Origin: an uncultured Lachnospiraceae bacterium
GTDB taxonomy: Bacteria; Bacillota; Clostridia; Lachnospirales; Lachnospiraceae
Assembly: GCA_900550235.1 (NCBI GenBank)
Contig: URRQ01000009.1
Coordinates: 1 to 62,701, forward strand
Direction of reading: 5' to 3'
Length of the DNA stretch: 62,701 bases
In this document: positions 40,599 through 49,693 of the stretch, piece after piece
Numbering within the stretch: position 1 is the first letter of the stretch
Layout of the letters: every line of letters begins with the position of its first letter
Position numbers and translations under genes: made by a program
Notes under the pieces: generated by a model
What the model was told of the DNA's origin: nothing
Seen by the model: only the letters and a program-made list of their open reading frames with translations
Database searches by the model: none

Positions 40599-40919
40599 TT
40601 GTCTGAAAAGCAGCAGAAAGGGTGTGTACATAATTTGGAAGAAAGACAGATGCCGAAAGCACATAAAATAGTGATCAACAATCGGAAAAGTAGTGTTGTG
40701 ACAGGAGTATTAGATGTGCTTTCTTTTGATCTGAATGAGATTTTACTGGAAACAGAGCAGGGAATGTTGATGGTAAAAGGAACAGACATGCATGTGAATC
40801 GTCTCAGTCTTGAAAAGGGAGAAGTAGATCTTTCCGGAAATATTGACAGTATTGCATATTCAGAAATTCATGCGAAAGGAAAAACAAGCGAGAATTTGAT
40901 CGCGAAGTTGTTCCATTAA
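40599..40919 (+). CDS. yabP: Sporulation protein YabP
   Basis: A 106-residue protein of the YabP/YqfC family (HKIVINNRKSSVVTGVLDVLSFDLNEILLETEQGMLMVKG, then LSLEKGEVDLSGNIDSIAY). It is needed for sporulation in Bacillus, made in the mother cell, and of unknown biochemical role. The start is a TTG preceded by AAAGGAACAAG; the next ATG, at 40650, would shorten the protein by 17 non-conserved residues, so the exact start is uncertain. yabQ follows by six bases. Confidence 0.9.
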   Translation: MSEKQQKGCVHNLEERQMPKAHKIVINNRKSSVVTGVLDVLSFDLNEILLETEQGMLMVKGTDMHVNRLSLEKGEVDLSGNIDSIAYSEIHAKGKTSENLIAKLFH

Positions 40920-40925
40920 AATAGT

Positions 40926-41255
40926 ATGCTGGGCTTGGAACAAGAATTGGATATATTTGTACATGCAGTAATTTCAGGGATTTTTGTATATGGAAGTTAT
41001 ACGGGGATAAGGCTGATACGAAGACTCATAAAGCATAGTATTTGGGCGATTTCCGTAGAAGATTTTCTTTTTTGGGTTGCGACAAGTCTGTATCTGTTTA
41101 TTTGCATATATAAAACGAGTGGCGGAAGTGTGCGTTGGTTTTTTGTGGTGGGTGTTCTGATCGGGATGGCATCTTTAGCGTTTGGAATATTTTTGCTGGG
41201 GAAAATGTGGAGGAAAATCAAGAAAAGTGTTGATAAATCTTCCGAAACAAGATAA
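40926..41255 (+). CDS. yabQ: Sporulation membrane protein YabQ
   Basis: A 109-residue protein with about three membrane segments (residues 8-30, 45-65 and 73-93), with the size and position of YabQ, a mother-cell protein required for spore cortex formation in Bacillus. There is hardly any Shine-Dalgarno sequence before the ATG, so translation probably depends on coupling with yabP. Sequence features are weak and the assignment rests largely on membrane topology and gene order. Confidence 0.82.
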   Translation: MLGLEQELDIFVHAVISGIFVYGSYTGIRLIRRLIKHSIWAISVEDFLFWVATSLYLFICIYKTSGGSVRWFFVVGVLIGMASLAFGIFLLGKMWRKIKKSVDKSSETR

Positions 41256-41313
41256 GATATTTTTATATTATGGATTGAGCTTGATGATAGAAAACGATAA
41301 ATGAGGAAGATAA

Positions 41314-41637
41314 ATGAAGAAAATGAAACAAAAAAGAGCGCGTGAACGCCGTAAGCAGCAGCTTCAGCACCACAAGCGAAGCGTATTACTCGTTGTTTCT
41401 GCATTGGTACTCTTGATCGTGGTCATAGCAGTAGACAGTTTTTCGCTTCGTGCGAAGAACAATGCATATCAGAAGCAGGAAGCAGAGCTTAGAGATCAGA
41501 TTGAAGAGGAAGAACAGAAAGCAGAAGATATTGAAGAGTTTGAAGAGTATGTAAAGACTGATAAATATGTGGAAGATAAGGCGAAGGAAAAACTAGGACT
41601 TGCATACCCGAATGAGATTTTATTTAAAGCAGAATAA
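41314..41637 (+). CDS. divIC: Septum formation initiator, DivIC/FtsB family
   Basis: A 107-residue bitopic protein with a basic cytoplasmic N-terminus rich in Lys/Arg/Gln (1-24), one membrane segment (about 26-45), and a coiled coil (about 50-90) ending in the conserved YVEDKAKEKLGLAYPNEILF. It forms part of the FtsL-DivIB-DivIC complex at the division septum. GAGGAAGATAA is the ribosome binding site. It has its own terminator, so spoIIE is probably expressed separately. Confidence 0.92.
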   Translation: MKKMKQKRARERRKQQLQHHKRSVLLVVSALVLLIVVIAVDSFSLRAKNNAYQKQEAELRDQIEEEEQKAEDIEEFEEYVKTDKYVEDKAKEKLGLAYPNEILFKAE

Positions 41638-41649
41638 GAGAAAATTACA

Positions 41650-41688
41650 AAAGATAGATTGTGTGAACGCGCAATCTATCTTTTTTTG
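41650..41688 (+). terminator. Intrinsic terminator after divIC
   Basis: AAAGATAGATTG / CAATCTATCTTT with a T7 tail. Confidence 0.9.
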
Positions 41689-41707
41689 ATATTGAAGGGA
41701 GAACGAT

Positions 41708-43099
41708 ATGAAGACAGGATATAATCCGTATGTAGTACAGATGGATAAATTTGCCACATCATTGCATCATTTATCTGATACATTTTTAAGGCTGGAGGAA
41801 CATAGAGGCGGATTGACACAGACGGAAACAGAAAATATTTTTTTGGAAATTGATGAGAAAGTTTGTAAAGATTGCGAAAAACGACATTGGTGCATGGGTG
41901 AAAATACTATTTTTACATATCAGATGGTGTACGAGATTTTGTCGGCAGTAGAAGAGTCGGGATTAGAACTGGATATAGAGATTAAAAAGAAATTACAAAA
42001 GAAATGTATTCAGGCTCCAAGATTTTTGCGGGAGACTCTGGAGATATTTCAAGGGGCGAAAAAAAATCTTTTGTTCAACAACAGGCTTGCTCAGAATCGA
42101 GAAGGCTGTGCAGTACAATTAGATTCTTTTGCAAAAATGATTCGTCATGCTACAAGAGAACTGGATGCGGCAATATTTTCAGACGAAGCAATGGAAAAAA
42201 GGATACAAAGCCGTTTTCTCAAGATGGGAGTGCGGCTTTTAAGCAGCGTGTTTCTTGTGACTCCGGAAGGGAAATATGAAATTCATGTGACGGTTCGATC
42301 GAAAAAGGGTCAATGTGTTACGACAAAAGAGCTGCTGAAGAATCTGTCGGCGGCAGTTGGAAGAAAAATGATTCCTCAAGAGGGAGAGAGGCCGATTATT
42401 GGTCAGGAATACTGTACGCTTGTGACAATGGAAGGACCCAAATATCATACGCTGCAGGGGGTTGCGAAGATTGGAAAAGGGTGCGAGAAAATATCCGGGG
42501 ATAATTTTTCGATGCTGGAACTTCCGGGTGGAAAAAATGGAATGATTCTTTCAGATGGAATGGGTTCCGGAGAGAGAGCATTTCGAGAAAGCGCGATGGT
42601 AGTCGAAATGTTGGAAGAGCTATTGACTGCCGGATTCCCGAAGGAGACGGCGATTCAGATGATGAATACAGCGCTTGTTATGGGGCGGGAGGAAATACGT
42701 TTTTCTACAATTGATATGAGTGTGTTTGATCTCTATACAGGTCAATGTGAATTTGTGAAAGCAGGAGCGTCTACTACATATATTAAAAGAGGAGAGAAGG
42801 TAGAAAGAATCAGTTCCACCAGTCTTCCGATCGGCGTCGTACAGTATTTGGAGATTGAGACAACGAAAAAGCAGCTTCAAAGCGGCGATTTTGTGATTAT
42901 GGTAACAGACGGAGTGTTGGATTCTCTTCCGGTAGGAGAGCAGGATTTGCTGATGGAGATGATCATTGGAGGGACGAAAGGGAATAATCCGAAGGAGATG
43001 TCGCATTATATTTTAGAGCAAGTGTTGGAGTGGACGGGGGAAGAACCGTTGGATGATATGACAGTGGCAGCGGCTGGAATCTGGAGTTTGGAAAAATAG
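41708..43099 (+). CDS. spoIIE: SpoIIE-type PP2C phosphatase lacking the N-terminal membrane domain
   Basis: A 463-residue protein that matches the cytoplasmic part of stage II sporulation protein E, which dephosphorylates SpoIIAA and so activates sigma-F in the forespore. A cysteine cluster KVCKDCEKRHWCM (about residues 55-67) opens the central region. The PP2C domain has SGDNFSMLELPGGKNGMILSDGMGSGERA (metal-binding aspartates), FVKAGASTTYIKRG and FVIMVTDGVLD, ending in DDMTVAAAGIW. Bacillus SpoIIE is about 830 residues with ten membrane spans at the N-terminus; none are present here or in the 70 bases upstream. TTGAAGGGAGAACGAT gives the start. Confidence 0.9.
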   Translation: MKTGYNPYVVQMDKFATSLHHLSDTFLRLEEHRGGLTQTETENIFLEIDEKVCKDCEKRHWCMGENTIFTYQMVYEILSAVEESGLELDIEIKKKLQKKCIQAPRFLRETLEIFQGAKKNLLFNNRLAQNREGCAVQLDSFAKMIRHATRELDAAIFSDEAMEKRIQSRFLKMGVRLLSSVFLVTPEGKYEIHVTVRSKKGQCVTTKELLKNLSAAVGRKMIPQEGERPIIGQEYCTLVTMEGPKYHTLQGVAKIGKGCEKISGDNFSMLELPGGKNGMILSDGMGSGERAFRESAMVVEMLEELLTAGFPKETAIQMMNTALVMGREEIRFSTIDMSVFDLYTGQCEFVKAGASTTYIKRGEKVERISSTSLPIGVVQYLEIETTKKQLQSGDFVIMVTDGVLDSLPVGEQDLLMEMIIGGTKGNNPKEMSHYILEQVLEWTGEEPLDDMTVAAAGIWSLEK

Positions 43100-43168
43100 A
43101 GGGAGGACTTGCATTTTGAAAAAGAATTCTATATAGTTGAACTATCAGTATAGAAGGATTTTAAGAGA

Positions 43169-44566
43169 ATGGTGAAAAAAGTTGCTGCCTTTGTGGCAGA
43201 ATATGAAATGATAAAAGAACAGGATAGAGTGATAGCAGGCATATCCGGCGGAGCAGATTCGGTATGCCTTCTTTTGATGCTCTTGGAATTAAGAAAGAAT
43301 ATTTCTTTTGATATCGTTGCGGTTCATGTGAATCATGGACTTCGAGGAGATGAGGCGCTTCGTGATGAGCATTATGTGAAAGTGTTATGTGAAAACTATC
43401 AGATTCCTTTGGAAATCTATCATAAAGACGTAGAATTATTTGCACAAAAGAGGAAACAATCATTAGAAGAAGCGGGAAGATATGCAAGAATAGAAGCGTT
43501 TCAACAGGCGGTTGCGAAATATAAGGGTACTAAAATAGCGCTTGCCCATCATATGAATGACAATGCAGAGACGATGCTTATGAATCTTGCCAGAGGAAGC
43601 GGGCTTGCAGGACTTACAGGAATCCGGCCGGTAAACGGTATTACGATTCGTCCGCTTCTTTGCCTAGAGAGACAAGAGATTGAGAGCTTTTTGACATCTC
43701 GAAAGATTTCTTATTGTACTGATGTGACGAATGGTTCCGATGATTATACGAGAAATCGGATTCGTAATCATGTGCTTCCGTTTTTAGAACGAGAAGTAAA
43801 TGAGAAGACGGTAAGTCATATGGCAGATACAGCGGAACAAATTTTGAAAATTTGGGAATACATGGAAGAAGAAACAGAGATTTATTATAAGAAAGTCGTA
43901 GAAAAGACAGAGAAAGGCCTTCTTATTAAAAAAAGTGAGTATATGGGGATCCCGGAAGTTTTTCAAGGGCCGCTTTTGAAACTGGTATTGAAGAAGATGG
44001 CACAAAGGGAGCAGGATATTCATAGAATCCATATTTTGAGTCTGGATGAGTTAATGGAAAAGCAGACGGGAAGAAAAATCAATCTTCCGTATGGAATTGT
44101 AGCAGAGCGGTGTTACGAAGGAATTCGGATTCTGAATGAAGAAAAAAAAGAAGAACATATCGTCTGTGAAGTGATAGATTTTGAACGGGAATCCGGTTTG
44201 CATATCAATGATCAGGTGTTTTCTTTTGAAATCTTGAAAACTGATGCCAGGCAGGAGGAAAAAGTCTACACGAAGTACTTTGACTATGATATAATAAAAC
44301 GTACGATAACACTTCGAACTCGTAGAGCCGGAGATTATATTACGATCGATGGGGAAGGAAGAAAACAGAAGCTAAAATCATTTTTTATTAATGAGAAGAT
44401 TCCACAAGAGGAAAGAGACCATATTCTGCTATTGGCAGAAGGAAGTCATGTGCTATGGGTAATTGGTTATCGGCGAGGGCATGCATATTATGTGGGTCCC
44501 AATACAGAAAAAATAGTGAAGATTACAATGAACAAAGGAGAAGATAAAGATGGCAGAGACAATTAA
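43169..44566 (+). CDS. tilS: tRNA(Ile)-lysidine synthetase
   Basis: Converts C34 of tRNA-Ile(CAU) to lysidine so that it reads AUA, using ATP and lysine. The N-type PP-loop motif is AGISGGADSVCLLLMLLEL (about residue 25), followed by HVNHGLRGDEALRDE, ALAHHMNDNAETMLMNLARGSG, GITIRPLLCLERQEI and YTRNRIRNHVLPFLE. The C-terminal half holds the TilS-specific substrate domains, with the final KLKSFFINEKIPQEERD and the VLWVIGYRRG motif. The length of 465 residues is normal. It overlaps hpt by 17 bases. Confidence 0.95.
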   Translation: MVKKVAAFVAEYEMIKEQDRVIAGISGGADSVCLLLMLLELRKNISFDIVAVHVNHGLRGDEALRDEHYVKVLCENYQIPLEIYHKDVELFAQKRKQSLEEAGRYARIEAFQQAVAKYKGTKIALAHHMNDNAETMLMNLARGSGLAGLTGIRPVNGITIRPLLCLERQEIESFLTSRKISYCTDVTNGSDDYTRNRIRNHVLPFLEREVNEKTVSHMADTAEQILKIWEYMEEETEIYYKKVVEKTEKGLLIKKSEYMGIPEVFQGPLLKLVLKKMAQREQDIHRIHILSLDELMEKQTGRKINLPYGIVAERCYEGIRILNEEKKEEHIVCEVIDFERESGLHINDQVFSFEILKTDARQEEKVYTKYFDYDIIKRTITLRTRRAGDYITIDGEGRKQKLKSFFINEKIPQEERDHILLLAEGSHVLWVIGYRRGHAYYVGPNTEKIVKITMNKGEDKDGRDN

Positions 44567-45077
44567 AGTAATGATTCCAGAAGAAGAAGTAGACGCAAAG
44601 ATTAGAGAGTTGGCAGAAAAGATCAGCAAAGATTATGAAGGAAAACAAGTGCATCTTGTTTGTATCTTAAAAGGAAGTGTATTTTTTACATGTGAGCTTG
44701 CAAAGAGAATTACAGTTCCGGTTTCTATGGATTTTATGAGCGTAAGCAGCTATGGAGATGGAACAAAATCAAGTGGTGTTGTTAGAATCGCAAAAGATTT
44801 GGATGAGACTTTGGAAGGAAAGGATGTTCTCGTGATTGAGGATATCATTGATTCAGGAAGAACTTTGTCTTATCTTTTAGAGGTTCTCAGTAAGAGAAAT
44901 CCGGCAAGCATGAAGCTTTGTACGCTTTTAGATAAACCGGATCGTCGTACGCATGAGGTACATGTAGATTATGTGGGATTCAATATCCCGGATGAGTTTG
45001 TTGTAGGCTATGGTCTCGACTATGCTCAGAAATATAGAAATCTACCATACATCGGTGTTGTAGAAGGTGTGGAGTAG
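44550..45077 (+). CDS. hpt: Hypoxanthine phosphoribosyltransferase
   Basis: Salvages hypoxanthine and guanine with PRPP. The 175-residue protein has VCILKGSVFFTCELAKRI, the flexible loop SSYGDGTKSSGVV, the PRPP motif DVLVIEDIIDSGRTLSYL (about residues 90-107), and the C-terminal VGYGLDYAQKYRNLPYIGV. The start lies within tilS after AAAGGAGAAGATAAAG. tilS-hpt-ftsH is a very conserved order in Firmicutes; in Bacillus TilS and HprT are reported to interact with regulation of ftsH. No independent promoter is visible. Confidence 0.96.
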   Translation: MAETIKVMIPEEEVDAKIRELAEKISKDYEGKQVHLVCILKGSVFFTCELAKRITVPVSMDFMSVSSYGDGTKSSGVVRIAKDLDETLEGKDVLVIEDIIDSGRTLSYLLEVLSKRNPASMKLCTLLDKPDRRTHEVHVDYVGFNIPDEFVVGYGLDYAQKYRNLPYIGVVEGVE

Positions 45078-45093
45078 GAAGGAGTAACAAAAA

Positions 45094-46929
45094 TTGAATA
45101 ATAATAAGAACAAAGGCATGAGTGGATTTTCGCTGATGCTGCTTATCGTCATGTTTGCGCTTGTGTGGTGGTCTTTGTCTCAAAGCACAAACGGAAGACA
45201 GAACTATACGTACAAAGAGATGAAAGCGGATATTGAAAGCGGTGAGGTGAAAGAGGTCGTAATCGCGCCGGATGAGGGTGGAGTTACCGGTAAGATTAAA
45301 GTAACAACAGACAATGGTGAGCAGAAATCGCTTTACGTAGTAGATTTGTCGGAAGTGAAAGAGCTTTTGGATGAAGAAGATGTAGATTATGAGACGCTTG
45401 GAGTTCCGAAGGAGAGCTGGTTCATGACGACGGGATTTCCTACGCTTATCACAGTTGGAGCTGTCTTTTTTATCTTTATGATGATGAATCGTCAAGTAGG
45501 CGGAGCAGGCGCCAAGGCAATGAATTTTGGGAAGAGCCGTGCAAAACTAAGTACAGATAAGGATCGTAAGATTACATTTGACCAGGTGGCAGGGCTCCAA
45601 GAGGAAAAAGAAGAACTGGAAGAAATTGTAGATTTCTTAAAATCTCCAAAGAAATATATTCAAGTAGGCGCACGTATCCCTAAAGGAGTTCTTCTTGTAG
45701 GACCTCCGGGAACAGGTAAGACTTTGCTTGCGAAAGCTGTAGCAGGAGAAGCGGGAGTACCGTTCTTTTCTATTTCCGGTTCTGATTTTGTGGAAATGTT
45801 TGTAGGTGTGGGAGCTTCGCGTGTTCGAGATTTGTTTGAAGAAGCGAAGAAAAATGCGCCTTGTATCATCTTTATCGATGAAATTGATGCTGTGGCAAGA
45901 CGAAGAGGAACCGGTCTTGGCGGCGGACATGACGAGAGAGAGCAGACGTTGAACCAGCTTCTTGTAGAGATGGATGGATTCGGAGTCAATGAAGGAATTA
46001 TTGTGATGTCTGCTACAAACCGTGTAGATATTTTGGACCCTGCAATTTTACGTCCGGGACGTTTCGATCGTAAAGTTATGGTTGGAAGACCGGATGTAAA
46101 AGGAAGAGAAGAGATTCTTCGCGTACATGCGAAGGGAAAACCGCTTGGTGATGATGTGGAATTGCAGCAGATCGCACAGACAACAGCTGGGTTTACGGGC
46201 GCGGATCTTGAGAATCTTCTAAATGAAGCTGCGATCATAGCGGCAAAAGAAAATCGTGTCTATGTACAGCAGGCAGACGTAAGAAAAGCGTTTGTGAAGG
46301 TTGGAATTGGTGCGGAGAAGAAGAGCCGTATCATCTCGGAAAAGGAGAAGAAGATAACGGCGTATCATGAAGCAGGTCATGCGATTTTGTTCCATGTACT
46401 TCCGGATGTTGGACCTGTATATAGTGTGTCCATTATCCCGACAGGCGCCGGAGCAGCCGGTTATACAATGCCTCTTCCGGAAAAAGATGACATGTTTAAT
46501 ACAAAAGGCAAGATGCTGCAGGATATTACGGTATCTCTTGGAGGACGTATTGCCGAAGAACTTATTTTTGATGATATTACAACCGGAGCGTCACAGGACA
46601 TTAAGCAGGCAACTGCAATGGCAAAATCTATGGTGACAAAGTTTGGTATGTCAGAGAAGCTTGGTCTGATCAACTATGACAACGATAGTGACGAAGTAGT
46701 GGTTGGACGTGATTTTGGTCACATTTCCAGAGGATATGGAGAAGAAGTGGCCGATGAGATTGATAAAGAAGTAAAAAGAATTATTGATGAATGCTATCAG
46801 AGAGCAAGAACGATTATCGAACAGCATAAGTCTGTGCTTCATGCCTGTGCAGATGAGCTTCTCAAAAAAGAAAAAATTACGAGAGAAGAATTTGAAGCAT
46901 TGTTTGAGGAAACTGTATCTGAGGCATAA
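45094..46929 (+). CDS. ftsH: ATP-dependent zinc metalloprotease FtsH
   Basis: Membrane-bound AAA+ protease that degrades misassembled membrane proteins and short-lived regulators. Two membrane segments (about 8-25 and 113-131) flank an extracytoplasmic domain. The AAA domain has GPPGTGKTLLAKAVAGEA (Walker A), CIIFIDEIDAVARRRG (Walker B), the pore motif FVEMFVGVGASR and the SRH segment ATNRVDILDPAILRPGRFDR. The protease domain has HEAGHAI as zinc-binding helix and a downstream aspartate (GASQDIKQAT). The start is a TTG after GGAAGGAGTAACAAAAA. The length of 611 residues is normal. Confidence 0.97.
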   Translation: MNNNKNKGMSGFSLMLLIVMFALVWWSLSQSTNGRQNYTYKEMKADIESGEVKEVVIAPDEGGVTGKIKVTTDNGEQKSLYVVDLSEVKELLDEEDVDYETLGVPKESWFMTTGFPTLITVGAVFFIFMMMNRQVGGAGAKAMNFGKSRAKLSTDKDRKITFDQVAGLQEEKEELEEIVDFLKSPKKYIQVGARIPKGVLLVGPPGTGKTLLAKAVAGEAGVPFFSISGSDFVEMFVGVGASRVRDLFEEAKKNAPCIIFIDEIDAVARRRGTGLGGGHDEREQTLNQLLVEMDGFGVNEGIIVMSATNRVDILDPAILRPGRFDRKVMVGRPDVKGREEILRVHAKGKPLGDDVELQQIAQTTAGFTGADLENLLNEAAIIAAKENRVYVQQADVRKAFVKVGIGAEKKSRIISEKEKKITAYHEAGHAILFHVLPDVGPVYSVSIIPTGAGAAGYTMPLPEKDDMFNTKGKMLQDITVSLGGRIAEELIFDDITTGASQDIKQATAMAKSMVTKFGMSEKLGLINYDNDSDEVVVGRDFGHISRGYGEEVADEIDKEVKRIIDECYQRARTIIEQHKSVLHACADELLKKEKITREEFEALFEETVSEA

Positions 46930-46940
46930 AGGGAGAAAGT

Positions 46941-48983
46941 ATGAACAGACGGGCATTATTCAGTGATGGTACGGCAGGTTATATATGTCCATTTGAACCG
47001 ATGGAGGGCGAAAAGGTCTCCATTCGGTTTCGTACTGCAAAGGATGACGTAGATAAAGTAACGATTATATCGGGCAACGAGAGAATCCCCATGGTAAAAA
47101 AGGAAACGGTAGGCGAATTTGATTTTTATTATGGGGGAAAATGCCTTGGAGGGGAAACGTTTTATTATCAATTTGAAATTGTGAGTGGAAACAAGCTTTG
47201 TTATTTTAATAAATGCGGAGTTTCAGACCATAATGTATATCGATATTATTTTTCTATCACACCGGGATTTTCTACGCCGAATTGGGCGAAAGGAGCGGTG
47301 ATGTATCAGATCTTTGTGGATCGTTTTTATAACGGAGACAAAAAGAATGATGTGGAAAATGGAGAATACGTTTACATAGGGGAACCGGTAACGAAAGTGA
47401 CGGATTGGAATAAGTATCCTGAAGCCATGGGAGTGCGGGAATTTTACGGCGGAGATTTGCAAGGAGTATTTGAAAAGCTGGATTATCTGCAGGAGCTTGG
47501 CGTGGAAGTGATATATTTCAATCCTTTATTTGTTTCTCCGTCAAATCATAAGTATGATATTCAGGATTATGATTATATTGACCCTCACTATGGAGTGATT
47601 GTAGAAGATGGCGGTGAGATTGTAGGCCACAATGTTAAAAATAATGTGCACGCAAGTATGTATCAAAAGCGAACGACATCGAAAGCGAATCTAGAGGCGA
47701 GTAACCAGTATTTTTGCCGGTTGGTAGAAGAGATTCACAGGCGAGGAATGAGAGTTATCTTAGATGGGGTGTTTAATCATTGCGGTTCTTTTAATAAATG
47801 GTTGGATCGAGAACATATCTATGAACGTCAGGAAGACTATGAAAAAGGAGCATATGTTTCTAAAGATAGTCCATATCATGATTTCTTCCATTTCACAGAA
47901 GATGAAGAATCGGATTGGCCGTATAATGGACATTATGATGGTTGGTGGGGACATGATACCTTGCCGAAATTGAACTATGAAGGTTCTGAAAAATTAGAAG
48001 AGTACATTTTGAATATCGGGAAAAAATGGGTATCACCGCCGTATAACGTAGATGGTTGGAGATTAGATGTTGCGGCGGATCTAGGCTATAGTAATGAGTA
48101 TAATCATCAGTTTTGGAAAAAGTTTCGAAACGTGGTGAAAGAGGCAAATCCAAACGCGATCATTCTGGCGGAACATTATGGAGATCCGAGCGAGTGGCTT
48201 CAAGGTGATGAATGGGATACGGTGATGAACTATGATGCATTTATGGAGCCGATTACGTGGTTTTTGACCGGTATGGAAAAACATAGCGATGAGGAGAGAC
48301 CGGAACTTTGGGGGAATGCCCAGTACTTTATAAATTCCATGAATCATCATATGGCTGCGCTGAAAACATCTTCGCTACAGGTTGCGATGAATGAGCTTTC
48401 GAATCATGATCATTCACGATTTCTTACAAGGACCAATCATATGGTGGGGCGTACAGGTACATTAGGACCGGAAGCTGCGAATGAATATGTTAGTATTCCT
48501 GTGATGAAGGAAGCTGTCTTGATGCAGATGACATGGATAGGAGCGCCGACGATCTATTATGGTGATGAAGCCGGTGTATGCGGGTTTACAGATCCGGACA
48601 ACCGAAGGACATACCCATGGGGAAATGAGAATCAAGAGTTGTTAGCTTTTCATAAAGAAATGATTCGGATTCACAAGTCGTATGATGCTTTTCGGACAGG
48701 ATCTATTATGATGCTGTACGGAGAACAGGATGTGCTTGCTTATAGCAGGTTTACGGATAAAGAACAGTTTGTGATCATTGTAAATAACGGAAGTGAACTG
48801 ACAACAGTTACGGTTCCGGTGTGGCCGACCGGGTTGCCACAGAGAGGTGTGATGAGAAGACTCATTTATACGTATGATCAAGGATATACGATAGAACATG
48901 AGGAATATTTGATTCGTGATGGTGAAATCGTGCTAAATATGGGCAAATATTCAGCGATTGTCTTGAAGAATTATGAGTTGTAA
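46941..48983 (+). CDS. GH13 family cyclomaltodextrinase / neopullulanase-like enzyme
   Basis: A 680-residue cytoplasmic glycoside hydrolase of the alpha-amylase family. The N-terminal 120 residues form a CBM34-like beta domain, as in cyclomaltodextrinases, maltogenic amylases and neopullulanases. The barrel starts at WAKGAVMYQIFVDRFYNGD. Catalytic residues are D376 (DGWRLDVAAD), E411 (ILAEHYGD) and D490 (NHDHSRF), with VILDGVFNHCG as region I. It lacks a signal peptide, so it acts on imported malto-oligosaccharides or cyclodextrins, or on stored glycogen. It lies 11 bases after ftsH, an accidental-looking neighbour, with AAAGGGAGAAAGT as ribosome binding site. Confidence 0.92.
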   Translation: MNRRALFSDGTAGYICPFEPMEGEKVSIRFRTAKDDVDKVTIISGNERIPMVKKETVGEFDFYYGGKCLGGETFYYQFEIVSGNKLCYFNKCGVSDHNVYRYYFSITPGFSTPNWAKGAVMYQIFVDRFYNGDKKNDVENGEYVYIGEPVTKVTDWNKYPEAMGVREFYGGDLQGVFEKLDYLQELGVEVIYFNPLFVSPSNHKYDIQDYDYIDPHYGVIVEDGGEIVGHNVKNNVHASMYQKRTTSKANLEASNQYFCRLVEEIHRRGMRVILDGVFNHCGSFNKWLDREHIYERQEDYEKGAYVSKDSPYHDFFHFTEDEESDWPYNGHYDGWWGHDTLPKLNYEGSEKLEEYILNIGKKWVSPPYNVDGWRLDVAADLGYSNEYNHQFWKKFRNVVKEANPNAIILAEHYGDPSEWLQGDEWDTVMNYDAFMEPITWFLTGMEKHSDEERPELWGNAQYFINSMNHHMAALKTSSLQVAMNELSNHDHSRFLTRTNHMVGRTGTLGPEAANEYVSIPVMKEAVLMQMTWIGAPTIYYGDEAGVCGFTDPDNRRTYPWGNENQELLAFHKEMIRIHKSYDAFRTGSIMMLYGEQDVLAYSRFTDKEQFVIIVNNGSELTTVTVPVWPTGLPQRGVMRRLIYTYDQGYTIEHEEYLIRDGEIVLNMGKYSAIVLKNYEL

Positions 48984-48992
48984 AAATAATTC

Positions 48993-49021
48993 TTGCATTT
49001 TAATTAGAACTATGATAGAAT
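48993..49021 (+). promoter_or_regulatory. SigA-type promoter of the tRNA cluster
   Basis: TTGCAT (48993-48998) and TAGAAT (49016-49021) with a 17-base spacer, 33 bases before tRNA-Tyr. A further TATAAT at about 49176-49181 may start a second transcript before tRNA-fMet. Confidence 0.6.
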
Positions 49022-49053
49022 AACAAATTGTTGGGACACATGTTCCAACATAT

Positions 49054-49135
49054 GGATGGGTTCCCGAGTGGCCAAAGGGGGCAGACTGTAAATCTGTTAG
49101 CAACGCTTTCGGTGGTTCGAATCCACCTCCATCCA
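49054..49135 (+). tRNA. tRNA-Tyr (GTA)
   Basis: A class II tRNA of 82 bases with a long variable arm. The acceptor GGATGGG pairs with TCCATCC (one G-T), the anticodon loop is CTGTAAA with GTA, and the T arm is GGTGG-TTCGAAT-CCACC. CCA is not encoded. It is a substrate for queuosine modification, of interest given queT. Confidence 0.95.
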
Positions 49136-49198
49136 TTTGAAAGAAAATTCTTTCATTCTTAGTATATTTTTGTTATAATATACCTAATTTCATAATGA

Positions 49199-49272
<74 letters not shown>

Positions 49273-49292
49273 TTTAGACTTTTAAGTCTTAT

Positions 49293-49365
<73 letters not shown>

Positions 49366-49420
49366 TTTCATTTTGGAAAGTAGTATGTTTTCCAGTATGA
49401 AATAAATAATTTAATAATAT

Positions 49421-49493
49421 GGGGTATTAGCTCAGTCGGTAGAGCACTTGACTTTTAATCAAGTTGTCCGGGGTTCGAATCCCCGATGTCTCA
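49421..49493 (+). tRNA. tRNA-Lys (TTT)
   Basis: 73 bases, anticodon TTT in CTTTTAA, T arm CGGGG-TTCGAAT-CCCCG. The acceptor stem GGGGTAT / ATGTCTC pairs fully but only by using three G-U wobbles (2-71, 4-69, 5-68). CCA is not encoded. Confidence 0.94.
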
Positions 49494-49498
49494 GCCTT

Positions 49499-49531
49499 AA
49501 GAAGTGTTAGAAATAACACTTCTTTTTTTGT
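49499..49531 (+). terminator. Intrinsic terminator of the tRNA cluster
   Basis: AAGAAGTGTT / AACACTTCTT with a T7 tail, six bases after tRNA-Lys. Confidence 0.92.
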
Positions 49532-49621
49532 GTAGAAATGAAATAAATTGATAGAATTGAAGAAATGTTTGATAAACCTCTTTGAACTTGTTTAAATACA
49601 CTAAAACGGATAAAAAAGTAG

Positions 49622-49650
49622 TTGATATTTTATCTATCATAGTGTATAAT
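49622..49650 (+). promoter_or_regulatory. SigA-type promoter of carB
   Basis: TTGATA (49622-49627) and TATAAT (49645-49650) with a 17-base spacer. The short leader has no PyrR-type attenuator, so any pyrimidine or arginine control must act elsewhere. Confidence 0.75.
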
Positions 49651-49693
49651 ACAAAACAATGTGAAGTTAGAAGAAAAAGAGGAGGATTTTATC

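Noticed and set aside
45660..46238. 192-residue minus-strand open frame inside ftsH
   Set aside because: Serine/proline-rich shadow of the AAA domain codons.
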